Assembly (NCBI GenBank): GCA_903952205.1
Contig: CAJBEZ010000064.1
Coordinates: forward strand, 200,791 to 264,790
Source: an uncultured Desulfomonile sp.
GTDB taxonomy: Bacteria > Desulfobacterota > Desulfomonilia > Desulfomonilales > Desulfomonilaceae
DNA length: 64,000 nucleotides
Reading direction: 5' to 3'
In this document: piece by piece, positions 44,253 through 53,127 of the stretch
How positions within the stretch are numbered: position 1 is the first letter of the stretch
Layout: every line of letters starts with the position of its first letter
Program-made: the position numbers and the translations under genes
The notes under the pieces: generated by a model
What the model was told of the DNA's origin: nothing
Database searches by the model: none
Seen by the model: the letters and a program-made list of their open reading frames with translations, nothing else

Positions 44253-45863
44253 ATGTATGCGGACAAGGTATCATATGGAACCCGCCGATTACTTGCCATC
44301 CATCCGATCGATATCTGCATCAACCTCATGGGCGCCGGCATAACGTTTATCTGGTTTTCACACATGCAGCCCGGACTTGCTGGCGGGGTCGACCCTATCA
44401 CTCTATGGGATCGGGCGATATTTGTGGTCGTCCTGATTGTTATGGTTTCGGTAATACGATTACCAATTGAGTTAAAGTTATTTTGGCCCTTGATAAGACA
44501 ATTCAGAAAGTTAGGCGCCAGTCTTGATGATAAAAATATCGAATCAGCAAAAGCTCATGAGTTGTCAAATCTGGCTGAAAAACTTTTGAATACCCCGATC
44601 AAGCTGTCTGTGATCAATCTATCGGTGTGGCTTATGTCGGGCCTCATCTTTGTTATAGTCCCGGACGTTTTTCCCGAATACTGTCCATGGGATAAAACGT
44701 CAGGAATAAAAATTGCGGCATGGACCGTTTTTCTGGGCGCTCCCATAGTGGTTGCGCTGGCGTACTTCGTTTCGGAATCATGGATCCGAACCACTGTTGA
44801 AGAGCTTTTCCCTTATGAATTACTGCTTTCCCGGCCCCATTCCACCCGCATAAATGTGCTGCCGCGTCTCCTCGTGGTATCACTCATGATTGGCGTCATA
44901 CCCCCGGTAGTTATAAGCCACGTTACTTTGCATCAGATCACTGAGATCAAGAACGGGCATCAATCAATAGACAATTTCTTGGCTCAAATGCCGCTGGCGA
45001 TATTTTTTCTACTCGGTCTGTCAATGGTATTGGCAGTCATTTTGTCTTTATTTCTGGCGCGTAGTGTTTCAATCCCCTTGAGAAAAACTACCTTGGGTAT
45101 GAGGAGAATAGGTCGGGGTCATCTGGAGGCACGCGTAAAGGTGGTTTCCTGTGACGAGATCGGCTCAATGGGAGAAGGGTTTAACGTCATGGCGGAAGGA
45201 CTCAGAGAGCGAGATTATATCAGACAAACCTTCGGTAGTTATCTAAGCGATGACGTTGTCACGGAGATACTGGAGTCTCCTGATGGTGTCAAGCTCGGCG
45301 GAGAGTTGAGAAACATCTCCATTCTGGTCTCGGACCTACGGGGATTTACGCCCCTCGCCGAATCCCTGGAACCGAGTAAGGTCATTGAAATACTGAACCG
45401 ATACTTCGAAAGGATGACTGACGTGATTCTGCGTCACAACGGCACTATTGATGAATTTACAGGAGATGGGATACTTGTATTCTTTGGGGCGCCAAAGCCC
45501 TTGAAGGATCATGAAATGGTGTCGGTTGCCTGCGCTCTGGAAATGCGTAAAGCTCTCAAGGAAATGAACAGGGAGAATAACCTTCTGAACCTGCCAGAAC
45601 TTCGAATGGGAATCGGAATAAACGCCGGACAAGTTATAGTCGGGAATCTGGGTTCTGAAAAACGTAAAAAATACGGTGCAGTAGGAAGTCCAATCAATAT
45701 TGCTTTTCGCGTTGAAAGCCTTACGGGTAAAGATGAAATTCTGATTACACCATCTGTATACGGTCAGCGTTTAGAACAGTTAGAACTTGGCGCAGTAAAG
45801 GAAGCGACACTAAAGGGCTTCGAAACGCCGATCGCTCTTCGATCCGTAATAGCTATTAAATAG
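44253..45863 (+). CDS. Membrane-bound class III adenylate/guanylate cyclase
   Basis: 536 residues. Two N-terminal helix pairs (about 20-75 and 115-175) and two more helices (205-225, 245-275) precede a HAMP domain (about 275-330; IPLRKTTLGMRRIGRGHLEARV). The C-terminal cyclase domain has the metal aspartates in VSDLRGFTPLAE and EFTGDGILVFFG and the GINAGQVIVGNLGSEKR and AVGSPINIAFRVE segments. It probably makes cAMP in response to an envelope signal. Same strand as the MFS gene, 40 bases later. Confidence 0.9.
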   Translation: MYADKVSYGTRRLLAIHPIDICINLMGAGITFIWFSHMQPGLAGGVDPITLWDRAIFVVVLIVMVSVIRLPIELKLFWPLIRQFRKLGASLDDKNIESAKAHELSNLAEKLLNTPIKLSVINLSVWLMSGLIFVIVPDVFPEYCPWDKTSGIKIAAWTVFLGAPIVVALAYFVSESWIRTTVEELFPYELLLSRPHSTRINVLPRLLVVSLMIGVIPPVVISHVTLHQITEIKNGHQSIDNFLAQMPLAIFFLLGLSMVLAVILSLFLARSVSIPLRKTTLGMRRIGRGHLEARVKVVSCDEIGSMGEGFNVMAEGLRERDYIRQTFGSYLSDDVVTEILESPDGVKLGGELRNISILVSDLRGFTPLAESLEPSKVIEILNRYFERMTDVILRHNGTIDEFTGDGILVFFGAPKPLKDHEMVSVACALEMRKALKEMNRENNLLNLPELRMGIGINAGQVIVGNLGSEKRKKYGAVGSPINIAFRVESLTGKDEILITPSVYGQRLEQLELGAVKEATLKGFETPIALRSVIAIK

Positions 45864-45946
45864 ACGCTGAATAGAAATGAACCTGCCATATAAAACCATT
45901 CACTTGTCATAGTTTTTGTACATTATGATCCTTTATGCTGTAAGCG

Positions 45947-45975
45947 TTTTCATTTTCAATAAGTTATGATATAAT
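45947..45975 (+). promoter_or_regulatory. Sigma70-type promoter of small exported protein
   Basis: -35 TTTTCA (45947-45952), 17-base spacer, perfect -10 TATAAT (45970-45975), 46 bases before the ATG at 46022. Confidence 0.65.
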
Positions 45976-46021
45976 GATAACATTGAGTAATACCTTTTGA
46001 CTAAAACACTGGAGGATTAAC

Positions 46022-46291
46022 ATGAGATCTTCTGCCAAGATCTTCGGAATTATACTTTTGATCACATTACTAAGCGTAAGCTTGGTAATGGCGGTAGGTT
46101 ACGAAAAATATGATTCTTCCGGTAATCCAATTACTGGAACAGAAAAAGATTCGAATCAGGAACAAAGTGTGTCCTCTGCTCTACAGAAAGCTACTTTTGC
46201 TGATAAATACCCGGAAGTTATCGATGAGGTTGCGTTTTTCATCAAAGACGTATTGAGCCAGTTCGGTTTAACCGAGAACAAGAATCCTTGA
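46022..46291 (+). CDS. Small exported protein, unknown
   Basis: 89 residues with a clear signal peptide (MRSSAKIFGIILLITLLSVS..., cleavage near residue 26). The mature part is short and acidic (YEKYDSSGNPITGTEKDSNQEQ, then an amphipathic helix SALQKATFADKYPEVIDEVAFFIKDVLSQFG). GGAGG lies seven bases upstream. No family recognised. It has its own promoter and terminator. Confidence 0.75.
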   Translation: MRSSAKIFGIILLITLLSVSLVMAVGYEKYDSSGNPITGTEKDSNQEQSVSSALQKATFADKYPEVIDEVAFFIKDVLSQFGLTENKNP

Positions 46292-46320
46292 ACTTAAACT
46301 CTGGAAGGAAAACCACCCGA

Positions 46321-46360
46321 CATAAAGCAAGAGTCTAAGACCTTGGCTTTATGGTTTTTT
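46321..46360 (+). terminator. Rho-independent terminator
   Basis: An 8-bp stem (CATAAAGC, 46321-46328, with GCTTTATG, 46346-46353) followed by G and six T. It ends the small exported protein gene. Confidence 0.8.
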
Positions 46361-46377
46361 ACTGGAGGTGATTCAAG

Positions 46378-46440
46378 ATGACCGGGTTTACTCAAGAGCC
46401 GTTATCCTATAATCAATTTTTTGAGGGGAGTCTCAGGTGA
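46378..46440 (+). CDS. 20-residue leader peptide coupled to TPR gene
   Basis: ATG 46378 has GGAGGTGAT (46364-46372) five bases upstream, an essentially perfect Shine-Dalgarno, much stronger than that of the next gene. The frame encodes 20 residues (MTGFTQEPLSYNQFFEGSLR) and its TGA overlaps the GTG of the TPR gene (GTGA). This fits a short leader whose translation feeds the downstream start. The peptide itself may have no function. A frame this short could also be chance, but the ribosome site argues against that. Confidence 0.5.
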   Translation: MTGFTQEPLSYNQFFEGSLR

Positions 46441-48824
46441 AATCATACTGGACACTGATTTTTTTGACTCTCGCTTTCATTTCCCCGGTTTCCCCCGTTG
46501 AGGCCGCTGATAATTCCGATCAGTGGCATTACAACACCGGCTTGACTTCAATGAAAGAGGGAAATCCAAGGGAAGCCTTAAAATATTTCACCAAGGCGAT
46601 AGAGATTAACCCCAACGAAAGCAAATATTACAACGACAGGGGAGTGGCCTACAAAAGATCTGGTGATCTCGAGAAAGCCCTTAGCGATTATGAGAAATCG
46701 CTGGAAATCAATCCTCATTATACAAATGCGCTCAACAACAAGGGAGTGGTCTTTTTAGAGCAGGGGCGTTACGATGAAGCGCTTGCAAGTTTTGAAGAGG
46801 CTTTAAAATATGGGGGTTTGGAAGGAAAAATTTTTACGAATGTCGGTATTGCGAAAGCAGCTAAAGGTGACCATAAAGCGGCTGTGAAAGACTTCAACAG
46901 CGCTGTGTCAATGCAGCCTGTGGACCCTAGATCTTTCCTGTTCATGGGGCAATCGCTGGAACATCTGGGTGATAGGGACAAGGCCCTCAAAATGTATCAG
47001 GTTGCGCTGGGAATAATTAAAGAAGCCCAGATCATTGCAATAGTTGAAAAAAAGATTGCCGCTCTGGACAAGAATGCAGTCGGATCAATTCTACCGGCGT
47101 CGAACGACCAAGCCACATACCGTAATCCCCAAAAATCTTCAGGATCCATCCAACCGCCTCCGGGTAAATCATCGCGGGAGATAGTTCTTGCCAGCAAGCC
47201 ACCCAATTTAATTGAACAGATAGTAAAAAAAAGTGGGCCCAAGCAGGATTTATCAACTTTACCAGAAGCTTTGCAAGAATTTAACAACCAGACTAGAGCC
47301 AAGATCATAGGTCAAATGGGGCCGGCTTCGGCCGAAATTTTAAGACAGGCGAATGATTTTGTAGAAAAATCTGAAGACCATAAGGCAATGGTCCGATTCG
47401 AAGACATCAGGCAACTGGAAAAAAGGAACAAGAATTATAGAGCTGTGGGATGGGCATTGCTTGAAATTGGGAGAATTCATATTCGCAGGGGGGATTATGT
47501 CAAAGCTGAAGAATCCATCGACAGCGCCCAGAAGATTTTCTCAAGTCTTAAACTGGAGAATGAAAAAATATTAGCCGTAATTGAGCTGGCAAGACTCAAA
47601 CGGGTTGAGAAGTCGGAGGAAAAATCTGCAGTTCTCTTTACGCACGCCCAGCGATTGGCCGAATCTTTGAATAGTCCGGCGGTGTCAAAAGGCGTAGAGG
47701 ACTTGGCAAGCGGATCATTCGAAAAGTCAAAGAAAAAAGAAGCTCAGGCCAAGACAGAACCCCAGGAGACTTCTCCACGTGAGCCGGTTTCTCTGACTAA
47801 AGTCGAGTTCCCTCAACAAAAACAGGAGGCCAAGGCTGAGGCGCCTAAGATTGTTGGTCAAAGCATTTCAACTTCCGATCTTAAAGGAGTCAAATCAGTA
47901 TTTGACTTAAAAACTCAATCAAAGAGCCCCAACGTGAATTCTTCTCTGAATTCCGGTTCGGTGACAATCTCTTCGTCCAAAGACACATCGACCGCAATAA
48001 GCAACGAGAATTTAAAGGTTTTGAAACAAGGCGATCAAGACAAAGCCGGAGTAGAGTCTCCATCTGCTGCGAGACATCCTGATTCGGGAAAGCCTTTGAC
48101 AATAGCTCGAAGCAAAGATCCCAAAATTGGGCAATCGCTTTCAAAAGATGACCTGAAAAGATCAATCGAAAGGGACCTCAACGAGATAAGAAAACTCCGG
48201 AGACAAAATGACGAAAAAGAAATGATCCCTATACTGGAAAGACTTTCGAGAAATTACTTAGAATACGGCGCTTATGAAAAAGCCTTAAAAGCCATCAATG
48301 TCGACCTGATCTTTCGGGTCAAATTAGCCATGAAGGACGGAAGATCCGGCGCATTGCAGTTAAGAGGCTCAATTTATGAAAGACTCGGAAAGAATGTTGA
48401 GGCTCTGGAAGATTATACATGGGCTCAGTCGCTTTCGAAAAACAAGCCCGGCAATCTTGGGGTAAAATCGGAATACCTGTCTACCAAACTTGGTTTGAAT
48501 GCAAACGCAGTTATATCCTCGTACAAGGCTTTGTGGGAAGCGAGAGAAAAAGAGGATTCTCAAACGGAGATCAAGAGTCTTTTAGATCTGGGTAACATGT
48601 ATTCCAAAGCTGAACATCTTGAAGAAGCTTCCAAGTACTACGAATTTTCAAATGCTTCATTGATGGCGGAAAGATCCGAGTTTTATGAGAAACTTGGCAA
48701 AACCGAACAGGCCAAAAAGATTAGGGAAGAAGCCCTTCAAGCACTCAAGTCTTTAGATTATTTAATCTATTTCTCATATATTAATCGTTCGAAATCTCAA
48801 AATAAACTGTCTGCAATTCAATAG
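46437..48824 (+). CDS. Exported TPR-repeat protein
   Basis: 795 residues, GTG start. Signal peptide about 1-24 (ends PVEAADN). N-terminal TPRs at about 30-200 (for example SKYYNDRGVAYKRSGDLEKALSDYEKSLEINP), a mixed helical part to about 430, a Ser/Lys/Pro-rich linker about 430-580, then more TPR-like helices to the end (LRGSIYERLGKNVEALEDYTWAQ, LLDLGNMYSKAEHLEEASKYYEFS). Probably a periplasmic scaffold. Partner unknown. It may use translational coupling with the short leader frame. Confidence 0.85.
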   Translation: MKSYWTLIFLTLAFISPVSPVEAADNSDQWHYNTGLTSMKEGNPREALKYFTKAIEINPNESKYYNDRGVAYKRSGDLEKALSDYEKSLEINPHYTNALNNKGVVFLEQGRYDEALASFEEALKYGGLEGKIFTNVGIAKAAKGDHKAAVKDFNSAVSMQPVDPRSFLFMGQSLEHLGDRDKALKMYQVALGIIKEAQIIAIVEKKIAALDKNAVGSILPASNDQATYRNPQKSSGSIQPPPGKSSREIVLASKPPNLIEQIVKKSGPKQDLSTLPEALQEFNNQTRAKIIGQMGPASAEILRQANDFVEKSEDHKAMVRFEDIRQLEKRNKNYRAVGWALLEIGRIHIRRGDYVKAEESIDSAQKIFSSLKLENEKILAVIELARLKRVEKSEEKSAVLFTHAQRLAESLNSPAVSKGVEDLASGSFEKSKKKEAQAKTEPQETSPREPVSLTKVEFPQQKQEAKAEAPKIVGQSISTSDLKGVKSVFDLKTQSKSPNVNSSLNSGSVTISSSKDTSTAISNENLKVLKQGDQDKAGVESPSAARHPDSGKPLTIARSKDPKIGQSLSKDDLKRSIERDLNEIRKLRRQNDEKEMIPILERLSRNYLEYGAYEKALKAINVDLIFRVKLAMKDGRSGALQLRGSIYERLGKNVEALEDYTWAQSLSKNKPGNLGVKSEYLSTKLGLNANAVISSYKALWEAREKEDSQTEIKSLLDLGNMYSKAEHLEEASKYYEFSNASLMAERSEFYEKLGKTEQAKKIREEALQALKSLDYLIYFSYINRSKSQNKLSAIQ

Positions 48825-48840
48825 AGTGGCAGAAATCTAA

Positions 48841-49026
48841 ATGTTTTCAAGGATTCTAACTAGTGATGTCTTTGCTTTGGTTCTAGTGGTGAGTTCTGGA
48901 GTTTTATTGAGCTTGCTCTATTTCAAGGGTCGAACCACTGAAGCCATTCTGGGAGCAATAGTGCTTGTCGTGGCTGTTATTCTTATGGCTGTGGGGAGAG
49001 GGCGTTCGGACAAAGTGAAGCACTAG
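48841..49026 (+). CDS. Small two-helix membrane protein, unknown
   Basis: 61 residues. Two hydrophobic helices (about 8-27 and 34-54) joined by KGRTTE and ending in a basic tail (GRGRSDKVKH). It starts 17 bases after the TPR gene with a weak ribosome site (GAGTGG), so it is probably in the same transcript. No family recognised. Confidence 0.6.
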   Translation: MFSRILTSDVFALVLVVSSGVLLSLLYFKGRTTEAILGAIVLVVAVILMAVGRGRSDKVKH

Positions 49027-49074
49027 TCCAATCTTATCAAGTTTAAAAAATGGTAGATGAAACCAGGCGGATTT

Positions 49075-49359
49075 CTAGGGGGAGGTTACCTGATAAGTGT
49101 AAGAAAACTTCAATCCATTACAACCATCCAGACAAATCTGATGACCATATCTCTTGCATGCCATGTCAGCGTCAAACCCTACATCAGGGGAACGATCAAC
49201 GGGAATCATAAATGAAAAGTTGCCGACGGAATTGTCTCTTAGGCACCTGCAGGTGATATGACACTTAGTCCAGACCTGGTTGGTTAATCCCACGTGACCT
49301 TCAATCAAGATTATTAATACAATTACTAAAAATGCGGAACACGCTCTAAAAAGTCGCAT
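49075..49359 (-). CDS. Small exported Cys-rich protein, unknown
   Basis: 94 residues. Signal peptide about 1-25 (MRLFRACSAFLVIVLIILIEGHVG). The mature part has six cysteines (KCHITCRC, MACKRYG, ICLDGCNG), suggesting three disulfides or a metal site. GGGTAAA lies before the ATG on the minus strand. It is convergent with the preceding plus-strand genes. No family recognised. Confidence 0.65.
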   Translation of the reverse strand: MRLFRACSAFLVIVLIILIEGHVGLTNQVWTKCHITCRCLRDNSVGNFSFMIPVDRSPDVGFDADMACKRYGHQICLDGCNGLKFSYTYQVTSP

Positions 49360-49646
49360 GGATTTACCCTTTTAACTAATTAAAAAAATTCTATCATAGA
49401 GTTGGGTTCAGTTTCAAGAAATTCAGATTAATGTCAGTGTAAATACCTGGCGCGTAAAGCTGTTTCGTTCTATTGAAATATCAGGGTAACCAGCTACAGA
49501 CAGCCATCTTTTTAGTCAACGTGTCAGTGGCTCACCTTGAATTATAGGCGTTTCTGAGGTATCATTTATTTTCAACGTCTTTTCTTATCAGATATGCTGA
49601 CTAAATTTATATCTCAGCGCAAGACATTTTTTAGGAATTTCTTCTG
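49360..49646. other. Intergenic region
   Basis: 287 bases between divergent small genes. I see no RNA gene or repeat. Confidence 0.35.
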
Positions 49647-49955
49647 ATGCTACGAGAACACATAAATGACATACGAGTCCGATGGAGTCCCAAAGAACGT
49701 GCCGGTAGCCAATACGACCCTCAAATTTATTTGGAGAGTCCTGAACAGGCGCGTAAACTTATTAACTATCTTAATGAAAAACTAAAAAGGGCCAGGACAA
49801 ATCACGACAGGGTTTTAGCGGAAGAAATATCCCAAACACTCTTGCAGGTGGAAAATTTGTCGAAGAGGTTTTTCCGATGGGAAGAAAATATTTTCAAGAA
49901 CTTGGAGAAACACGACCTAAAAGAAATTAATGAATTGCCCGTAAGATTTAAATAA
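49647..49955 (+). CDS. Small helical protein, unknown
   Basis: 102 residues, no signal peptide. Highly charged and helical (PEQARKLINYLNEKLKRARTNHDRVLAEEISQTLLQVENLSKRFFRWEENIF), probably a coiled coil. The next small gene starts 15 bases after its stop, so the two may form an operon. No family recognised. Confidence 0.6.
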   Translation: MLREHINDIRVRWSPKERAGSQYDPQIYLESPEQARKLINYLNEKLKRARTNHDRVLAEEISQTLLQVENLSKRFFRWEENIFKNLEKHDLKEINELPVRFK

Positions 49956-49970
49956 TTGATTGAGGTAAAA

Positions 49971-50291
49971 ATGAATTACGAAGAGATGACAAAAGAAGAA
50001 TTGGCCAAAGAATTACGCGCTCTGAATGATTACATGGAAAATATCATTGTATTCTGGGGAGACAAAAAAGGTTTTCGGACCATGTTTGAAGAAGTAGCTC
50101 GCAATGACAACTCGGACTATACCCCGCAAGAGGCCAGAAACGCCAAGTATATACTGGAAACAGAAGGCGCCTTTGCGCGTTTCATTGAATTGTTGCAGGA
50201 TTCTTTTGAAAAAGGCGGAATATATCACGCAATTTCTGAAAAAATGTCATACATAATGGAGCAAGTTGCTCAGCCTCAAAAGGCAAATTAA
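49971..50291 (+). CDS. Small acidic helical protein, unknown
   Basis: 106 residues from ATG 49971 (TGAGGTAAAA upstream). Begins MNYEEMTKEELAKELRALNDYM, then IIVFWGDKKGFRTMFEEVARN and a long helix to the end. No signal peptide. Probably co-transcribed with the preceding small gene. No family recognised. Confidence 0.65.
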   Translation: MNYEEMTKEELAKELRALNDYMENIIVFWGDKKGFRTMFEEVARNDNSDYTPQEARNAKYILETEGAFARFIELLQDSFEKGGIYHAISEKMSYIMEQVAQPQKAN

Positions 50292-50457
50292 ATTTTCTCG
50301 TAAAAACAATCAGTATATCGAAACTATTATTCAATAAAGGTAATTTTTACGTCTGAACTTACTGGAAAAAAAAATAAAAATAGTTTAATATCCTATTACA
50401 AGAACTGATCTAATTGATTTGTTTTTAAGATTGTGTAACTGAAAGGAGATAGATGCT

Positions 50458-51054
50458 GTGAACTGGAGGCTACAAATCCTGATTAAACTTTCCGCTATAT
50501 TCTTGGTCACCGCTTTATCGGTGTTATTTGGGGTCAACGGGAAAGTGTCAGCCCAGGGAGCGGCTTCAGATTGCTCGCAATTGAAAACTGATTGGGAACA
50601 ACTGTATCAGGAAATGAAGGATAAAGTTGACTCATTTGCCGCGCTGGAACAATCTCCTGTAGAACGGATAATCAAGAAGCCTATCGTAGATCCCAACGAA
50701 TCAAAGACAATTGCCGCCCAGGTATCGTCAGCGCTCCAAATTAAAGAAGACTTGTTGACCACACAGAGAACAGAGATGCGAAATCTTATGAATTCGGAAA
50801 CAAAAGTTTTCAATGATTTACAACATTGCATTCAGGCCGACAAATCTTCCAAGAATAAAGACACGGCGAGTATATCGAAAAAAAGACGCGCCTTGCTGGA
50901 TAGATTGAATGTCTCACTGGCGGAAGTCAAAGAAGTAGAAGGCAGGGAAACGGTCATGCCTTATTCCGAGGCCGCAGGCCAGGATCAATACCGCCGAAGC
51001 GTCAACAATCAGTGGCCCAACCAGGATCCTTACCGTAGCTGGTGGGGATATTGA
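50458..51054 (+). CDS. Exported helical protein, unknown
   Basis: 198 residues, GTG start with AAGGAG nine bases upstream (an ATG at 50453 runs into a stop). Signal peptide about 1-31 (ends GKVSAQG). Mature part is helical and charged with two Cys (ASDCSQLKTDWEQ and LQHCIQADKS), which may pair. A C-terminal Gln/Asn/Trp-rich tail (QDQYRRSVNNQWPNQDPYRSWWGY) is unusual. No family recognised. Confidence 0.7.
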   Translation: MNWRLQILIKLSAIFLVTALSVLFGVNGKVSAQGAASDCSQLKTDWEQLYQEMKDKVDSFAALEQSPVERIIKKPIVDPNESKTIAAQVSSALQIKEDLLTTQRTEMRNLMNSETKVFNDLQHCIQADKSSKNKDTASISKKRRALLDRLNVSLAEVKEVEGRETVMPYSEAAGQDQYRRSVNNQWPNQDPYRSWWGY

Positions 51055-51177
51055 GAGCCTGAACCCTTAATTCATCTCCTGAGCTAGGGGATTATTCCAC
51101 ATATTGAATATTTTTTCCAATCGATCATTGACTGTAATCCATACTTTGTATAAAATTATAATTTGGCACGTGGTAGG

Positions 51178-51253
51178 GGGCCCATAGCTCAGCTGGTAGA
51201 GCTCCCGGCTCATAACCGGTCGGTCCCTGGTTCGAATCCAGGTGGGCCCACCA
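51178..51253 (+). tRNA. tRNA-Met (CAU)
   Basis: 76 bases with CCA encoded. Acceptor GGGCCCA (51178-51184) pairs with TGGGCCC (51243-51249); the T-arm is CCTGG-TTCGAAT-CCAGG; anticodon loop CTCATAA reads CAU. A C-U mismatch tops the anticodon stem. G1-C72 and the lack of three G-C pairs in the anticodon stem argue against the initiator. Elongator Met is most likely; lysidine-modified Ile2 cannot be excluded. Confidence 0.92.
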
Positions 51254-51310
51254 TTTTCCCGGAAGTTTTAATGAGACATGAACATATAATTTTTTTGCTG
51301 GATTTTTCCC

Positions 51311-51347
51311 CACGGGGAGCTTGAACAGGCTCCCCGTGATTTTTTTA
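51311..51347 (+). terminator. Rho-independent terminator after tRNA
   Basis: A perfect 10-bp stem (CACGGGGAGC, 51311-51320, with GCTCCCCGTG, 51329-51338), then A and seven T. It ends the tRNA transcript 58 bases downstream. Confidence 0.93.
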
Positions 51348-51478
51348 CCGGCAAATTTTCATCGTTGCGGATCAACTGTCACATTGGATATGCCCCAGAT
51401 CACCATGAATTTCAGATTCAAAATATTCATTTCATCGTCGACAATTTTCGAAATTCAAAACCGGTTGAAATTTATCTA

Positions 51479-52276
51479 ATGACTCCAACATTATCGCAAC
51501 TCCTGAAGTTAGCCGACAGCATGTTTCCTTTTAGCTACTCGGAACCTTGGGACAACAGCGGTGTACAGATTGGAGATCTTTCCAGGCCAATAACCTCAAT
51601 TGTTTTGAGTCTTAACGCATCGATTCAAGCAGTGCGGTTTGCCGCGGAGAACAAAAGTGAATTGCTGATCAGCCATCACCCGCTTCTCATGAAACCAATC
51701 AACAAAATTCTTTTGTCCGATATTCAGGGAAACATAATTCTCTCTGCGGCAAGGTTGGGCGTGGATATCCTTAGCATGCACACCAATCTTGACGCTGCGG
51801 AAGGAGGATTAAATGATTTTCTTGTAGAATTGTTGGGTTTGTGTGAAGCGGAGATTCCCGAGAAAGCGCCTTGCGCCAGGTTGGCCAGACTCAGGGAAGG
51901 TGAAACCATTTCGATTTTTTCTCAAAGGATATGCCAAAAGCTGGGATTGAATTCAGTTAGAAGCGTTGGTCCTCCAGACAGAATTGTTAATTCTGTCTTC
52001 CTCGTTTCGGGTAGTGGGATGGGTTATCTTCAACAGGCAATAGCATCCAAAGCGGATGTAATAGTCACAGGGGATGTTCGTTATCATGGCGCTCTTGATA
52101 GCGAAGAATACGGAATTGCGGTAATAGATGCCGGCCATTTTGGGTTAGAGAAATTCGCAGTCGATTTAATCAGCGATAAATTTGAAGAAGAATTCTTGAA
52201 ACTGGAATGGAAAGTCCGGTTAACGCCTTTTAAGGGAGAAAAAGATCCATTCAACGATATACACTGTGAAATATGA
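51479..52276 (+). CDS. Nif3-like dinuclear metal-centre protein
   Basis: 265 residues from ATG 51479. Metal-ligand segments LLISHHPLLMKP, SMHTNLDAAEGGLNDFL and DAGHFGLEKFAVD, plus the GDVRYHGAL loop, are typical of the Nif3/YbgI family. N-terminus PFSYSEPWDNSGVQIGD is also conserved. The protein forms a toroid with a dimetal site; the biological reaction is uncertain (GTP cyclohydrolase I type 2 has been proposed). The next gene begins ten bases after its stop, a pair seen in many bacteria (Nif3 with zinc-ribbon protein). Confidence 0.9.
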   Translation: MTPTLSQLLKLADSMFPFSYSEPWDNSGVQIGDLSRPITSIVLSLNASIQAVRFAAENKSELLISHHPLLMKPINKILLSDIQGNIILSAARLGVDILSMHTNLDAAEGGLNDFLVELLGLCEAEIPEKAPCARLARLREGETISIFSQRICQKLGLNSVRSVGPPDRIVNSVFLVSGSGMGYLQQAIASKADVIVTGDVRYHGALDSEEYGIAVIDAGHFGLEKFAVDLISDKFEEEFLKLEWKVRLTPFKGEKDPFNDIHCEI

Positions 52277-52286
52277 GGAGGAATCA

Positions 52287-53018
52287 TTGAAGGAACAGTT
52301 AAAGTTGTTTATGCGACTTCAGGAAATAGACACCCAGATTGATCGACATGAAGCGGTCCTGGCGCAGCTCCCTCAGGAAATGCAGGAAATGGCCAGAAAC
52401 CTGGTTTCATTGAGGCATGAAATGACTGAGATTCAAGAGGGATTGACAGGCAATGAAAAAGAGCTTCAAAAAAAAGAAGATGAACTCAGCATTGAACAGG
52501 AAAAAATCAAACGTTCCGAACGCAGGTTGCTGAATATCAAAAATTTAAAAGAACACGAAGCCTTGTCGAGAGAAATCAAACTCGGAAAAAAAGTCACTGG
52601 AGAAATTGAAGATAATATGCTTGAATTAATAACTAAAATCGAGCAATTAAGAAAAAATCTCGACAGAAAACAGGCGGAATATGAAGAGTGTGAAAAGAAT
52701 CTGATTGAAAAAAAGGCCATGTCGGAGAAGATGATTTCGAAAGCTACAAAGGCTTTGAAGTCTCTTAAGATTGAACAGGCGCAACTCGAGGAAGGCGTAA
52801 ATAAGGAATATTTTAAGCGTTATACAATGGTCAGGAAGGCGAGAGGAAATGCTATCGCGGAGATGGTAAACGGTTCATGTGATGGTTGTCACATATCCAT
52901 TCCGCCTCAGCTCGGCATTACTGTATTGCGCCAGCTGGAATTTGTATTTTGTCCCAATTGCAACAGGATACTGTACGTTAAACCGGAAAACATACCAACT
53001 CCCAATGGCGGAAAGTAG
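52287..53018 (+). CDS. Coiled-coil zinc-ribbon protein (DUF164/CdsZ-like)
   Basis: About 243 residues. A long coiled coil (about 5-190; e.g. LRHEMTEIQEGLTGNEKELQKKEDELS) ends in a four-Cys zinc ribbon (SCDGCHISIPPQ...FCPNCNRILY). Family members often follow nif3-like genes. I prefer TTG 52287, with GAGGAGG five bases upstream, over GTG 52266, which would overlap the Nif3 gene. Function uncertain. Confidence 0.85.
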   Translation: MKEQLKLFMRLQEIDTQIDRHEAVLAQLPQEMQEMARNLVSLRHEMTEIQEGLTGNEKELQKKEDELSIEQEKIKRSERRLLNIKNLKEHEALSREIKLGKKVTGEIEDNMLELITKIEQLRKNLDRKQAEYEECEKNLIEKKAMSEKMISKATKALKSLKIEQAQLEEGVNKEYFKRYTMVRKARGNAIAEMVNGSCDGCHISIPPQLGITVLRQLEFVFCPNCNRILYVKPENIPTPNGGK

Positions 53019-53127
53019 TTGCCCGCAACATACGTTTTTGAGAGATTATTAACGCGGTTCGGCTTACATTTCAGGAAATCAATAATAATGCTGAGACGTT
53101 AACAAAACAACGTTTCAAGAGGTTGCG

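Noticed and set aside
51125..51313. Minus-strand frame with SNQGPTGYEPGALPAELWAP
   Set aside because: It is the antisense of the tRNA-Met gene, a well-known spurious protein.
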